Positions 16,436 to 25,887 of a stretch of 64,000 bases of DNA are shown piece by piece. The notes beneath the pieces are model-generated. The model searched no databases. It was given only the letters and a program-made list of their open reading frames with translations, and was not told where the DNA came from. Source of the DNA: JADCRZ01 sp037718865 (GTDB lineage: Bacteria > Bacteroidota > Bacteroidia > Chitinophagales > Chitinophagaceae); assembly GCA_037718865.1 (NCBI GenBank), contig JBBJMP010000002.1, positions 434,001-498,000 of the forward strand. The letters run 5' to 3'. The stretch's first letter is position 1. Every line of letters begins with the position of its first letter. The position numbers and the translations under genes were made by a program.

Positions 16436-18184
16436 ATGCTTATTATCATATTAACCTGGGTTTGTATCACCCTCCTGGTTTACCCGGCCGGAGTATTGCT
16501 GCATTCCCTCCTGCAGCGACTGTTCGGGCTGGAAACGAGGCATGAACACTTTGCCATAAACTGCATCAGCGGACTATTTGTTACGAGCTTCATTTCTACC
16601 CTGTTGTGCCTTTTCATTCCCTTAGGCCTTGTTTCTAATTTGGTATCGTTAGTATTAGCAAGTACCGGTTTTTTTGTAAATCGGCGCAATATCCGCGCAT
16701 CCATTCGTAGTGATATAAAAAGATTGCGAAGGGGGCATTGGATAATCAGCCTGCTTGTTTTCTCCTTTCTACTCATTATTGCCTATTTGTCGTATTTACC
16801 CTCATCACATTATGATGATGGCTTGTATTATTCAACATCGATTAAATGGTTACAGGAATTTGGAACCGTTAAAGGCCTGGCCAACATTAATCAGCGGATA
16901 GGATACAACAGCAGCTGGCATATTCTTCAGGCCAACTTTGGCTTCCGTTACCTTAATGCCGGCCTGTTCAACGACCTCAACGGGTTACTATTTATGTGGA
17001 TGCTGCTGTATTCAGCAGGTGGAATAAACAATCTGGTTAAAGGAGATAATTCGGTCCATAACAGCGTACGGGCATTAATCATAATGCCCGTTCTGGTTTT
17101 TCATTTTTCCGCATCAAGTGAATGGATTCTCTATAATGTAAATTTTTTAAGTTCTTCTTCCGCTGATATTCCGGCATGCCTGATTACCTGGCTGACTTTT
17201 TTACTTTTCACAAAAGACACGAATGATAACGTTCATGTGTTGCCACTGACCGATATCCTGGTGGTTTTATACTCCACATGGGCGTTTACCATCAAACTCA
17301 GCGTTTTACCTATCGCCTTATTGTGCATTTATATAGTAATGCGATTGATCAGGCTCCGCCAATTTCCCCTTTCCGTGTTGTTATGCATGCTTAGCCTGAT
17401 CTATGTATTACCCTGGCTTTCTAGAAATGTGTTCATTTCCGGATACCTGCTTTTTCCCTTTTCAGCCTTCGACATTTTTGCGGTAGAATGGAAACTGCCG
17501 GTATATGAGGTGAAGTGGCACGAAGATGCCATAAAGGTATTTGCGATAGGAGCCGACATTAAAAGTTCATTCGACATCCCTTTTTTGCAATGGTTTCCAA
17601 CTTGGTTCATTAAAGCAAAAATTATACAGCAGGTTATCCTGGGAATGACACTGATAGCAACGATAAGTTATATCGTAATATTTATCCGGCAACTGTTATT
17701 GAAGAATGTGCTTATCATTAGGTCTCAGGCAAAAATCATTTTCTGCCTGGTCACCTGCTTTGCCGGCATTGTGTTTTGGCTGAACAAAGCTCCTGATTTC
17801 AGGTTCGGTTACAGTTTCCTCTGCTTTTATAATATCTATTTTATTATCCTCACCTGTCGCTACTTCCTTAAAGATTATCTTCATTACCTGTATTTGCCGG
17901 TCGGAATATATATGGCAGCAGTTATTGGTTTTCATTATGGAGACAGGTGGATGAGTGCGCGGGTAATTTTTGGCAAGGCACTTGCCTACCGCATGCCTTC
18001 AAACGTGGAACAACAGCCTCTTCGGGGTAAGTTACCTATGAACATCGTCAGCCAGGAAGATTCCTGGAACGCTCCTTTGCCGGTGGCCAATCAATACGAA
18101 TATGATAATCTTCATCCTGGATTAATCGGCCAGGCAATGAAACAGGGCTTTAAAGCAAACAACAAGGAAATTAAGACACCATGA
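16436..18184 (+). CDS. Polytopic membrane protein of the LIC_10190 type (polysaccharide locus)
   Basis: A 582-aa protein with roughly 12 hydrophobic segments and a hydrophilic C-terminal tail of about 70 residues. After the third or fourth segment an extracytoplasmic loop contains SSHYDDGLYYSTSIKWLQEF and NQRIGYNSSWHILQANFGF, a pattern I associate with the LIC_10190/DUF8201 family of membrane proteins in polysaccharide clusters and which recalls the acidic loop of GT-C glycosyltransferases. A lipid-linked sugar transfer role is inference. The stop overlaps the start of the GT2 gene by ATGA, so the two are translationally coupled. Confidence 0.7.
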   Translation: MLIIILTWVCITLLVYPAGVLLHSLLQRLFGLETRHEHFAINCISGLFVTSFISTLLCLFIPLGLVSNLVSLVLASTGFFVNRRNIRASIRSDIKRLRRGHWIISLLVFSFLLIIAYLSYLPSSHYDDGLYYSTSIKWLQEFGTVKGLANINQRIGYNSSWHILQANFGFRYLNAGLFNDLNGLLFMWMLLYSAGGINNLVKGDNSVHNSVRALIIMPVLVFHFSASSEWILYNVNFLSSSSADIPACLITWLTFLLFTKDTNDNVHVLPLTDILVVLYSTWAFTIKLSVLPIALLCIYIVMRLIRLRQFPLSVLLCMLSLIYVLPWLSRNVFISGYLLFPFSAFDIFAVEWKLPVYEVKWHEDAIKVFAIGADIKSSFDIPFLQWFPTWFIKAKIIQQVILGMTLIATISYIVIFIRQLLLKNVLIIRSQAKIIFCLVTCFAGIVFWLNKAPDFRFGYSFLCFYNIYFIILTCRYFLKDYLHYLYLPVGIYMAAVIGFHYGDRWMSARVIFGKALAYRMPSNVEQQPLRGKLPMNIVSQEDSWNAPLPVANQYEYDNLHPGLIGQAMKQGFKANNKEIKTP

Positions 18185-18903
18185 AAGAAAAATGCTTATC
18201 CATTATTATTCCCGCATATAATGAAGGTTCAACCATTCACCAGCTACTTGATAAGATAAAAAAAGTGCAATTAATCAGTGATTTTTCAAAAGAAATAATT
18301 ATTGTAAATGATTGTTCTACAGACAATACAGCAGCAGTTATCGAAGCCTATATCAAAAATAACCCGGAATTACTTATCAGGGCCATATCGCATACTGAAA
18401 ACAGGGGAAAAGGAGCGGCCCTCCATACAGGAATCAGGAATGCCAGCGGGGAGCTCCTGATCATACAGGATGCGGACCTTGAATACGATCCGGAAGAGTA
18501 TAACATTATGCTCAAACCTGTAGTAAACGGTCATGCTGATGTAGTTTATGGTACCAGATTTTACACCAGCCTCCCCCATCGCATCTTGTTTTTCTGGCAT
18601 ACAATAGGAAATAAGTTGCTGACCTTTACTTCAAATTTGTTTACTAATCTCAACCTTTCGGACATGGAAACCTGTTATAAGCTTTTTCGTACGAGTATCA
18701 TTCAGCGAATAGATCTTCAGGAAAACAGGTTTGGCTTTGAACCGGAAATTACTGCCAAGATCTCACGGGTTCGTGGCATCAGAATCTATGAAGTGGGCAT
18801 ATCCTATTATGGAAGAACGTATGAAGAGGGGAAAAAAGTCAACTGGCAGGATGGATTCCGGGCTTTATATTGTATTATGAAATATAACTTGTTCTCAAAA
18901 TGA
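18181..18903 (+). CDS. Glycosyltransferase family 2 (polyprenyl-phosphate sugar transferase-like)
   Basis: A 240-aa GT-A fold enzyme of the DPM1/dolichyl-phosphate glucosyltransferase-like group. It shows LSIIIPAYNEGSTIHQLLDK at the start, IIIVNDCSTDNTAA near residue 40, the GKGAALHTGI loop, the metal-binding IQDADLEYDPEEY and the downstream DMETCYKLFR and RFGFEPEITAKISR motifs. It should load a sugar on undecaprenyl phosphate at the cytoplasmic face. There is no C-terminal membrane domain. The gene overlaps the preceding membrane protein gene, which could use the lipid-linked sugar made here. Confidence 0.92.
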   Translation: MKEKCLSIIIPAYNEGSTIHQLLDKIKKVQLISDFSKEIIIVNDCSTDNTAAVIEAYIKNNPELLIRAISHTENRGKGAALHTGIRNASGELLIIQDADLEYDPEEYNIMLKPVVNGHADVVYGTRFYTSLPHRILFFWHTIGNKLLTFTSNLFTNLNLSDMETCYKLFRTSIIQRIDLQENRFGFEPEITAKISRVRGIRIYEVGISYYGRTYEEGKKVNWQDGFRALYCIMKYNLFSK

Positions 18904-18940
18904 GTAATGCTTAGGTAGTTGGAAAAAATACGCATGCGTT

Positions 18941-19744
18941 TTATGCTTTTACAAACTGATCACGGCAAGAATCTACCAACGGATGTCTTTCGGGCGACAC
19001 GGGTTGTCCGGTCACAGGGGTTTTCGCCGTTTTGGTAAACGAGGATAATATTTGCACTAACGTTTTATATATAATCTTCATGTCAAGCGCAAAACAGGCA
19101 TTTCGCACATAAAATATGTCCCATTGATAACGGTGGAAAACATCATAAAAGCTGTTTGTTTGTCCCCGGTAACCTTTAACCTGGGCCATGCCGGTGATGC
19201 CGGGCTTAACAGCATGCCTGAGTTCGTAACTTGGAACTACCTTTATAAAATCTTCGCAATCCTTGATCATATGAGGACGCGGGCCGACTATACTCATCTC
19301 TCCTATCAATACATTGAAAAATTGAGGTAACTCATCCAAACAGGTCCGCCTCAGCAGCTTCCCAAACAAGGTGATCCTTGGATCATTCTCCTGTGCCTGA
19401 CAGCTATTGGCGATCTCATTAACAACCATAGTTCGCAGTTTCAGGCAATTAAAAATTTTAGACATTCCTCCGATTCTTTTCTGAATAAAAAATACAGGCC
19501 CTTTTGAATCTAATTTTATTAAGATAGCAAGAAGGGGTATGAGCCAGGATAAAATAAAAACAATGACAAGAAAAGAAACGACAACATCAAACACCCGCTT
19601 GTACGGGATACCGTTGTTACTGGTTTGCCTGTAATTTACGCTGCTAGCCCGATAAGTTGCCGTGGATGGTTGTATAAGATTATTCTGACCGAGTTGGTTC
19701 ATTAGCTGATGTTTGAAGTTGTGGACTTTCCTTAGGTAATGCAT
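18941..19744 (-). CDS. Bacterial sugar transferase (polyisoprenyl-phosphate hexose-1-phosphate transferase)
   Basis: A 267-aa initiating transferase of the WbaP/EpsL catalytic-domain type. One membrane segment (VFDVVVSFLVIVFILSWLIP) is followed by the signature blocks GPVFFIQKRIGGM, FNCLKLRTM, LRRTCLDELPQFFNVL, GEMSIVGPRPHM and a MAQVKGYRG stretch. It would transfer a hexose-1-phosphate to undecaprenyl phosphate and so start repeat-unit synthesis. It is the only gene of the locus on the minus strand and is convergent with the GT2 gene, 37 bp away. The first ~35 residues have no family match and may be partly untranslated. Confidence 0.93.
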   Translation of the reverse strand: MHYLRKVHNFKHQLMNQLGQNNLIQPSTATYRASSVNYRQTSNNGIPYKRVFDVVVSFLVIVFILSWLIPLLAILIKLDSKGPVFFIQKRIGGMSKIFNCLKLRTMVVNEIANSCQAQENDPRITLFGKLLRRTCLDELPQFFNVLIGEMSIVGPRPHMIKDCEDFIKVVPSYELRHAVKPGITGMAQVKGYRGQTNSFYDVFHRYQWDIFYVRNACFALDMKIIYKTLVQILSSFTKTAKTPVTGQPVSPERHPLVDSCRDQFVKA

Positions 19745-19940
19745 TAAACAAAGAAACAGTTACCTGTTATAAAATTATATTATTTTAAAAAAGTATACGG
19801 CCTTTAGTCTTTGACAAATAGTATTCCATAACGTTGCATGGGGATGAAATAAATTTTGTGACGTAAGGTATTGATAATCAATACGTCTGTCAGATACTTT
19901 TTAAGGTTGTGGTGTATTTTAACATCCTTTTTTAAATTAA

Positions 19941-21257
19941 ATGATCAAACGCATAGCTTTTATTGCTGTACTGTCAGGAACGGGTCAACTGCTATCCATT
20001 TTTGTATTAAAATATATTTCGCAGCGCCTCCCTGTCCATACAATGAATTCCCTGGCCCAGTTAGATGCTTTATTTCAGCTGTTGTTAAATCTGATTGCAT
20101 TGGGACTTCAATCTTCAGCTATGCGAAACATAACGTTATCCAGGGAATGGAAGGTCGAATATCTGCAAACCCAATCTGCAAGGTTAACATTAGCCCTCCT
20201 GTTGTCTATGATCGGATTGTTTTCATTCATTGACTGGGAGTATTGCCTTTTTTTTATTGCACCGATACTGGCCTTGAACGGCGATTATGCTTTATATGCG
20301 CTCGGAAAGCCGGTAAAAGGTGCATTTATCGGTTTTATCCGCATTGTGGTTCCTTACTCTTTACTACTCATAACAACTTACCTTAAACCTGAAGCGGCAA
20401 ATGCCGTATTTCTGGGATCCTGGGTGATTATATATTTGATTACCAACATTTTAATTAACAGCTATTTAAAGGTTGACATTAAAGTAAGGCCGGAATGGAA
20501 ACACTTGCAGCTATATTTGAAATCCCTGCCTTTAGGGGCCGTGTCTCTTTCTTTTTATTTCCTGGGGTTGGGATTACTTTTGATAGTGCCTTATTTTTAT
20601 CCGCCGGTAACCGGAACAATTGCGTTTATGGGTTTAAAATTTTATGTGATATTCAAAGGAGTGCTCCGAATTATTCACCAGGCATTTTTAAAAGAAATGA
20701 CAAGTACCATCTGGTGTTTAAAAGTAGATGAGTTATCTATGCTTATTGGTATGGTATTGCTGGGTTCCGTTCTCATCTACCCGGAGTCCTTCATTACCCT
20801 TTTTTTTGGCAAACAGTTTATACCGGAGCGATCGTTCTTCACCTACCTGGGCATTGCAGCTCTACTGTATTCGTTCGTATTAAGCACTACGACCAGAGCC
20901 TTGCTTGAAAAAAAAGATCTACCCTACACGGTCATTACCCTTATTGCTGCAGTAATGGCTTTAGCATGTACCATAGTGATTTCATTCTGGTCTCCCAGGG
21001 CAGACAGCATTGCAATCAGTATCTGCGTGGGTGAACTGGCGCTGGTTGCCGGCCTGATTTATATTGCTGCGGATAGCGGTTTATTAAAACCAAGGCTACG
21101 GTTCCTACTTTTTAATTCGGTGCTATTTGCAATTCCACTGGGGTTCCGCTGTATCTTAGCGGATAACCTCTTATGGTATATTACGAGTTTTGGCTTATTG
21201 GCACTTGCGTTGGCATTTCTGCACCGGAATACATTCAAATTGTTTACTGAGCAATAA
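19941..21257 (+). CDS. Wzx-like polysaccharide flippase (MATE/MOP fold)
   Basis: A 438-aa protein with about 12 membrane segments over its whole length, starting GTGQLLSIFVLKYISQRLP as in oligosaccharide flippases of the MOP superfamily, and with a middle FYFLGLGLLLIVPYFYPPV helix. It would flip the lipid-linked repeat unit across the inner membrane. Sequence conservation in this family is low, so the call rests on topology, opening motif and gene neighbourhood. It opens the main plus-strand run of the exopolysaccharide locus, and the next gene starts 18 bp later. Confidence 0.82.
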   Translation: MIKRIAFIAVLSGTGQLLSIFVLKYISQRLPVHTMNSLAQLDALFQLLLNLIALGLQSSAMRNITLSREWKVEYLQTQSARLTLALLLSMIGLFSFIDWEYCLFFIAPILALNGDYALYALGKPVKGAFIGFIRIVVPYSLLLITTYLKPEAANAVFLGSWVIIYLITNILINSYLKVDIKVRPEWKHLQLYLKSLPLGAVSLSFYFLGLGLLLIVPYFYPPVTGTIAFMGLKFYVIFKGVLRIIHQAFLKEMTSTIWCLKVDELSMLIGMVLLGSVLIYPESFITLFFGKQFIPERSFFTYLGIAALLYSFVLSTTTRALLEKKDLPYTVITLIAAVMALACTIVISFWSPRADSIAISICVGELALVAGLIYIAADSGLLKPRLRFLLFNSVLFAIPLGFRCILADNLLWYITSFGLLALALAFLHRNTFKLFTEQ

Positions 21258-21274
21258 CAGTTATTTAAACGGAG

Positions 21275-22729
21275 ATGCTTTTTAATTCACTTCATTTTCT
21301 ACTGTTTTTTATCATTATAACATTCTTGTATTTTGCCATGCCTTACGGCAAAAGGTGGTTTTTGCTGTTGGCAGCCAGTTGTTACTTTTACATGGCATTT
21401 GTACCGGTGTATATTCTGGTCCTGGGCTTTACCATCATAGTCGATTATTTCGCCGGAATATACATTGAAAACGCACAGGGCAGGCGCCGCAGGCTATTTT
21501 TAGTTTTTAGCCTAATCGCTAATATTGGAGTTCTTGCGGTATTCAAGTACTACAATTTCCTAAACGAGAATGTTTCATTTTTACTGCAGGGGTTCGGATT
21601 ATCTCCTCCTGTTCCCTATCTTTTCATACTGCTTCCCATTGGCCTTTCTTTCCATACATTTCAGGCCATGAGCTATACGATTGAAGTGTATCGGGGCCAC
21701 CAGCACGCTGAACGTCATTTTGGCATCTATGCCTTGTACGTAATGTTCTACCCTCAGCTTGTTGCAGGGCCGATCGAACGTCCGCAGAATTTACTGCATC
21801 AATTCCGTGAGCATTACGACTTTGATTACGCCAGAGTAACCAGTGGACTGAGGTTGATGGCCTGGGGTTTGTTTAAAAAAGTGGTGATCGCCGACAGGCT
21901 GGCCATTGTAGTGGATACAGTGTATAGATACCCGCAGCAACACAACAGTTTAGATCTTATCATTGCTACCTTGTTTTTTACGTTCCAGATCTTCTGTGAT
22001 TTTTCCGGTTATTCTGATATAGCCATTGGGGCGGCAAGGGTAATGGGCTTTAAACTAATGACCAATTTTAACCGTCCTTATCATGCAGGAAGCATAAATG
22101 AGTTTTGGAAACGCTGGCATATTTCCCTTTCAACCTGGTTCAGGGACTACCTTTATATAACCTTGGGAGGTAATCGGGTTAGTGTTCCACGGTGGTATCT
22201 CAATTTGTTTATTGTCTTCCTGATAAGCGGTCTTTGGCATGGCGCTAACTGGACTTTTATCATCTGGGGAGCCTTGCATGGCTTTTACCTGGTCTTTGCG
22301 CTGATCACCCGTAACATTCGCGCAAAATATAACAGAATGTTTCATCTTGACAGAGATCCCTTGTTGCCCGTTTTAACAACCTTCGTTTTAGTCTCGTTCG
22401 CGTGGATCTTTTTTCGGGCGGGTAATGTAAACAGTGCTTTATACATTGCAAGGCACATTTTTACCGGATTGCCGGAGGCACTACAACAGCTATTTAACCA
22501 TCAGTACCAGGTGCAGCAACTGGGTCTATCCCGCGAGGAACTTGCCTTGTCTGTATTATTTATCATCTTTCTCGAAACGGTACATTATACCCAACGCACG
22601 GTAAGCATTTCCGAAACATTCATTAAGAAACCTGCTTATGTTAGGTGGGCTGTTTATACCTGTTATATCCTTGCCATCTTTACCTTTGGTGTTTTTGATG
22701 ACCGCCAATTTATATACTTTCAATTTTAA
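21275..22729 (+). CDS. MBOAT family O-acyltransferase (AlgI-like)
   Basis: A 484-aa inner-membrane acyltransferase of the AlgI/DltB class. Diagnostic parts are LFNSLHFLLFFIIITFLYF at the start, LLPIGLSFHTFQAMSYTIEV, FYPQLVAGPIERPQNLLHQF, the NRPYHAGSINEFWKRWHISL block and the catalytic histidine in GLWHGANWTFIIWG. It passes acetyl from the cytoplasm to an extracytoplasmic sugar, usually with an SGNH-type partner; the next gene, 7 bp away, encodes such a partner. The pair should acetylate the polysaccharide made by this locus. Confidence 0.95.
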   Translation: MLFNSLHFLLFFIIITFLYFAMPYGKRWFLLLAASCYFYMAFVPVYILVLGFTIIVDYFAGIYIENAQGRRRRLFLVFSLIANIGVLAVFKYYNFLNENVSFLLQGFGLSPPVPYLFILLPIGLSFHTFQAMSYTIEVYRGHQHAERHFGIYALYVMFYPQLVAGPIERPQNLLHQFREHYDFDYARVTSGLRLMAWGLFKKVVIADRLAIVVDTVYRYPQQHNSLDLIIATLFFTFQIFCDFSGYSDIAIGAARVMGFKLMTNFNRPYHAGSINEFWKRWHISLSTWFRDYLYITLGGNRVSVPRWYLNLFIVFLISGLWHGANWTFIIWGALHGFYLVFALITRNIRAKYNRMFHLDRDPLLPVLTTFVLVSFAWIFFRAGNVNSALYIARHIFTGLPEALQQLFNHQYQVQQLGLSREELALSVLFIIFLETVHYTQRTVSISETFIKKPAYVRWAVYTCYILAIFTFGVFDDRQFIYFQF

Positions 22730-22735
22730 GCCGGC

Positions 22736-23689
22736 ATGAAGAAGTTTTTTGGTAAGATATTTCTGCTGCTTTTTATCGTTTTAACCATTGTAACGATTTG
22801 TTTGGTGCTGCCACCTGGTAATTTAAGCAAGAATTACTTATTGTTTGCGCAAAAAAATAAAAACGATCTCCTAGCCAACACACCGGGCCCAAGGATCATT
22901 TTAGTGGGGGGCTCCAATGTAAGTTTTGGCATAAATAGTAAGATCCTTAAAGATTCTTTAAACCTGAATCCGGTTAATACGGCGCTGCATGCCGGCATTG
23001 GATTAAAGTTTATGCTGAATAGCACCATTGATTATGTAAGAGAAAATGATATCGTAGTATTATCACCGGAATATCAGCAGTTTTATGGTAATTTATCTGA
23101 TGGCCAGGTTGAATTACTAACCCTGCTCATAGACGTTTCCCCGCAAACCGGCAACGTAAATTTCAGGCAATTTGTCAAACTGCTTTCACATATTCCAAAA
23201 TATTCTTCGTCTAAACTAAGGCTTTGGAATTATTTTAAAAAGGCAGATACAACAACCATCGGGATCTATGACCGGAAGTCTTTCAATGCTTACGGAGATG
23301 CTTATGTTCATTGGACATTGCCTAAAGTGCCGGTCATGCCTTTCGATGTGTTAAAAGGAAACCTGAATGAAGATGCGTTTAACTCTTTACTTATTTTCAG
23401 GGAGAAGGTACAAAACAGGAAAGCGCAGTTATTCATTACTTTTCCCTGTTGCCAGGATATTTCCTTTAAACATTCCATTGTCCAGATAAAAAAGATTGAA
23501 AAAAGATTACGGGCTGAAGCGTTTATTTTACTTGGCACACCGGAACGATATATCTTTCCGGATAGTTTAACATTTAATACACCGTATCACCTGATAAAAA
23601 AAGGAGTTGATCAGAGAACAGCTCTTCTAGCTGAAGACCTGAAAAAACATTTATGGCCTTTTTTGGGTAAAACAATTAAAAAAGAATAG
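22736..23689 (+). CDS. SGNH-like exported protein, probable O-acetylation partner of the MBOAT protein
   Basis: A 317-aa protein with an N-terminal membrane anchor (KIFLLLFIVLTIVTICLVL) and a mostly extracytoplasmic domain. IILVGGSNVSFGINSKIL near residue 55-70 resembles SGNH block I (GGSN with the nucleophile Ser), and NDIVVLSPEYQQFYG follows. I do not see a clean C-terminal D-x-x-H block, so catalysis is uncertain. By analogy with AlgX/AlgJ and DltD, it would accept acetyl from the MBOAT protein encoded 7 bp upstream. Confidence 0.75.
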   Translation: MKKFFGKIFLLLFIVLTIVTICLVLPPGNLSKNYLLFAQKNKNDLLANTPGPRIILVGGSNVSFGINSKILKDSLNLNPVNTALHAGIGLKFMLNSTIDYVRENDIVVLSPEYQQFYGNLSDGQVELLTLLIDVSPQTGNVNFRQFVKLLSHIPKYSSSKLRLWNYFKKADTTTIGIYDRKSFNAYGDAYVHWTLPKVPVMPFDVLKGNLNEDAFNSLLIFREKVQNRKAQLFITFPCCQDISFKHSIVQIKKIEKRLRAEAFILLGTPERYIFPDSLTFNTPYHLIKKGVDQRTALLAEDLKKHLWPFLGKTIKKE

Positions 23690-23978
23690 TTAAATGATAC
23701 ATCTCTTTCATTGATTTGGCTAATATCCGGATAATCTTATAGAATTATTTATCATAATATTGCCAAATGGCAACACAAAAAGGCGATTTGTGCAATCGTG
23801 GGCAGGCAGCCCACAGGATCATGATAAAGGACAATGCGCTTAAACCAGGCAATTCAACCGCATTCATAGCGTATCTTTCGCACAAGTGTATCCCAACGCG
23901 CGATAAACAAAAAGGTCTTCCCGTTTCTCTATTTAATTAAATTTGTCCATTTATCCACTTATTTCGTTAACGAATCTC

Positions 23979-24704
23979 ATGATAGGAAATAGCTTTGTAA
24001 AATATCTCAAACACCAGAGTTTTCAGCCGGATTTCTTAAGCGTTTTTTTCAACCCCTTTTTTTTCATACGCCGTTCTTTATATAAGCATATCAGGAAGTA
24101 TGCTCCCCTGTTAAACGGCAAACTGCTTGATTATGGATGCGGACGCAAACCATATGAAAATCTTTTTAATATAACCGAATATGTCGGAGTTGACATCGAG
24201 CAAAGCGGTCATGACCACCAGTATTCCAAGGTGGATGTTTTTTTTGATGGCAGGCAACTGCCTTTTGAAGATGAGACTTTTGATTCGCTTTTTTGCAGCG
24301 AAGTACTTGAACATCTGTTTAATCCCGACGAATCCCTGTCCGAGATGCACCGGGTTCTTAAGAAAGATGCCAAACTACTCATCACCCTGCCTTTTTCGTG
24401 GAACGAACATGAAATACCGTATGATTATGCACGTTATACCTCTTTCGGCATCAGGAATCTGCTTGAAAGAAACGGTTTCAAGGTTATAGAAATTGCAAAA
24501 AGCGGAAATTTTGCCAGGGTTAACTGGCAGATGTGGATACTGTATATCTTTGATTTGTTTAAAAAATATAAACGCACGGGTTACCTGTTATCCCTGGTGT
24601 TCATAGCTCCGTTAAATATATTAGGGGTCATTCTGCTTCCTTTATTTCCCAGAGATAATTCCTTATTTTTTAATAATATTGTTATAGCGCAGCGGCTGGA
24701 TTAA
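23979..24704 (+). CDS. Class I SAM-dependent methyltransferase
   Basis: A 241-aa methyltransferase starting at the ATG at 23979; the frame also has a TTG at 23943. Motif I is KLLDYGCGRKPYENLF, then YVGVDIEQSG, the acidic QLPFEDETFDSLFCSEVLEH block and MHRVLKKDAKLLITLPF; all are typical of the Methyltransf_11 group. The C-terminal ~60 residues are hydrophobic (LLSLVFIAPLNILGVILLPL), which suggests membrane attachment. Substrate is probably a sugar residue or lipid-linked intermediate of the locus. About 290 bp separate it from the SGNH gene; that spacer holds a small hairpin (GTGGGC/GCCCAC near 23800) and no gene. Confidence 0.9.
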   Translation: MIGNSFVKYLKHQSFQPDFLSVFFNPFFFIRRSLYKHIRKYAPLLNGKLLDYGCGRKPYENLFNITEYVGVDIEQSGHDHQYSKVDVFFDGRQLPFEDETFDSLFCSEVLEHLFNPDESLSEMHRVLKKDAKLLITLPFSWNEHEIPYDYARYTSFGIRNLLERNGFKVIEIAKSGNFARVNWQMWILYIFDLFKKYKRTGYLLSLVFIAPLNILGVILLPLFPRDNSLFFNNIVIAQRLD

Positions 24705-24710
24705 CTCTCT

Positions 24711-25880
24711 ATGATCCGGAAAACCACTATAGCATATACTCTTTTCAGTATAGCGTTATGTTATATCATCTTCCCGTGGTTTTTTGAAAAAAATCTATTT
24801 TTTAATGAATTACTTGCAGTAATGGGCCTGATGGTGCTTGCCTACCGACGGTTTAGAACGGGCCGGCATTTTATCAGCCAATGTATGCTGCTACTGCTCG
24901 GCTGGAGTGCAATACACGCGGTTATTTCCCTTTTCCGCATGGATAGCCTGTATTTCTATTTCAGGAACCTGGTTATCGCGTATTCCATGCTGACTTATTT
25001 TGTCGGTTATCATTGCTTTCGCTTCCTGCCGGGATTTATTACCAGGATCAGGCATCTCTTACAGATCTACATAGGCGTTTTCCTAATTATACCATTGCCG
25101 CGACTTTTGTTTGAGCGGTTTGGCGTATCGGTACTTTTTCCGGCTCTTATCAGGAACTTGTCTAATCACCGGGCATTGCCGATACTGATATTGTTAAACA
25201 TAATCTATTCCATAACCTACAAATCGTTCACCTCTTTTATACAGGCCGCTTTTTACAGTTTACTGTTAATTTCACCTGGTTACCGGTTTTTTAAACAGGT
25301 TGTCGTGGTCATTCTATTGATTTTCGGGGTAATCTTTGTGGCTCTGCAATCTAACCTGGAGATCATATCCCAACATTATAACATATACGATATGATTGCT
25401 ATTCATGAGGTAATGAGTTCCAATCCAATATTGTCTCTTGATGGCAACTCTACCTGGCGGCTGGTTCTCTGGAAACAGGTATTGGTCAACCAGTTTCCCA
25501 AAAATATTTTTGGATTGGGGTTTGGAACACCCATCATTAAATATTTTCCTGTAGAAGATATCACAAAAGCGCACACCTTACCTTATGTATTAGGAGCCCA
25601 TAATTCATTTGTTTATCTGTTTGGCCGTTTGGGCCTGATATACATGTTATTAACATTACTGGTTTACCGATATGTTTTCAAAGAGTATTTTTATTATAAA
25701 TCTTTTTACTATTCAAACAGGACCATCCTGATTTTCTGGAGCTTTTTTGCCAGTACGATTATTGCCTTGTTTAATCCGGTACTTGAATCCCCGATTTTTG
25801 CTGGCAGCTATTGGCTTATCCTTGGATTTTTAGCAAGAGCCATCCAGCAAAGGAAAAAAGCATTTATTGCAAATCATTAG
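24711..25880 (+). CDS. Wzy-like polysaccharide polymerase / O-antigen ligase-type membrane protein
   Basis: A 389-aa protein with about ten hydrophobic segments and one large periplasmic loop in the second half. The loop contains GNSTWRLVLWKQVLVNQFPK, then FGLGFGTP and AHNSFVYLFGRLGLIYMLL, which is the Wzy_C/WaaL pattern in which Arg and His residues of the loop act in glycan transfer. It should polymerise or ligate the lipid-linked repeat units. It begins 6 bp after the methyltransferase stop. A second protein with the same fold is encoded at 27807-29075. Confidence 0.85.
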   Translation: MIRKTTIAYTLFSIALCYIIFPWFFEKNLFFNELLAVMGLMVLAYRRFRTGRHFISQCMLLLLGWSAIHAVISLFRMDSLYFYFRNLVIAYSMLTYFVGYHCFRFLPGFITRIRHLLQIYIGVFLIIPLPRLLFERFGVSVLFPALIRNLSNHRALPILILLNIIYSITYKSFTSFIQAAFYSLLLISPGYRFFKQVVVVILLIFGVIFVALQSNLEIISQHYNIYDMIAIHEVMSSNPILSLDGNSTWRLVLWKQVLVNQFPKNIFGLGFGTPIIKYFPVEDITKAHTLPYVLGAHNSFVYLFGRLGLIYMLLTLLVYRYVFKEYFYYKSFYYSNRTILIFWSFFASTIIALFNPVLESPIFAGSYWLILGFLARAIQQRKKAFIANH

Positions 25881-25887
25881 AGCAGAC

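Noticed and set aside
16303..16545. Plus-strand 80-codon frame before the LIC_10190-like gene
   Set aside because: It overlaps the conserved membrane protein start in another frame, and has no motif of its own.
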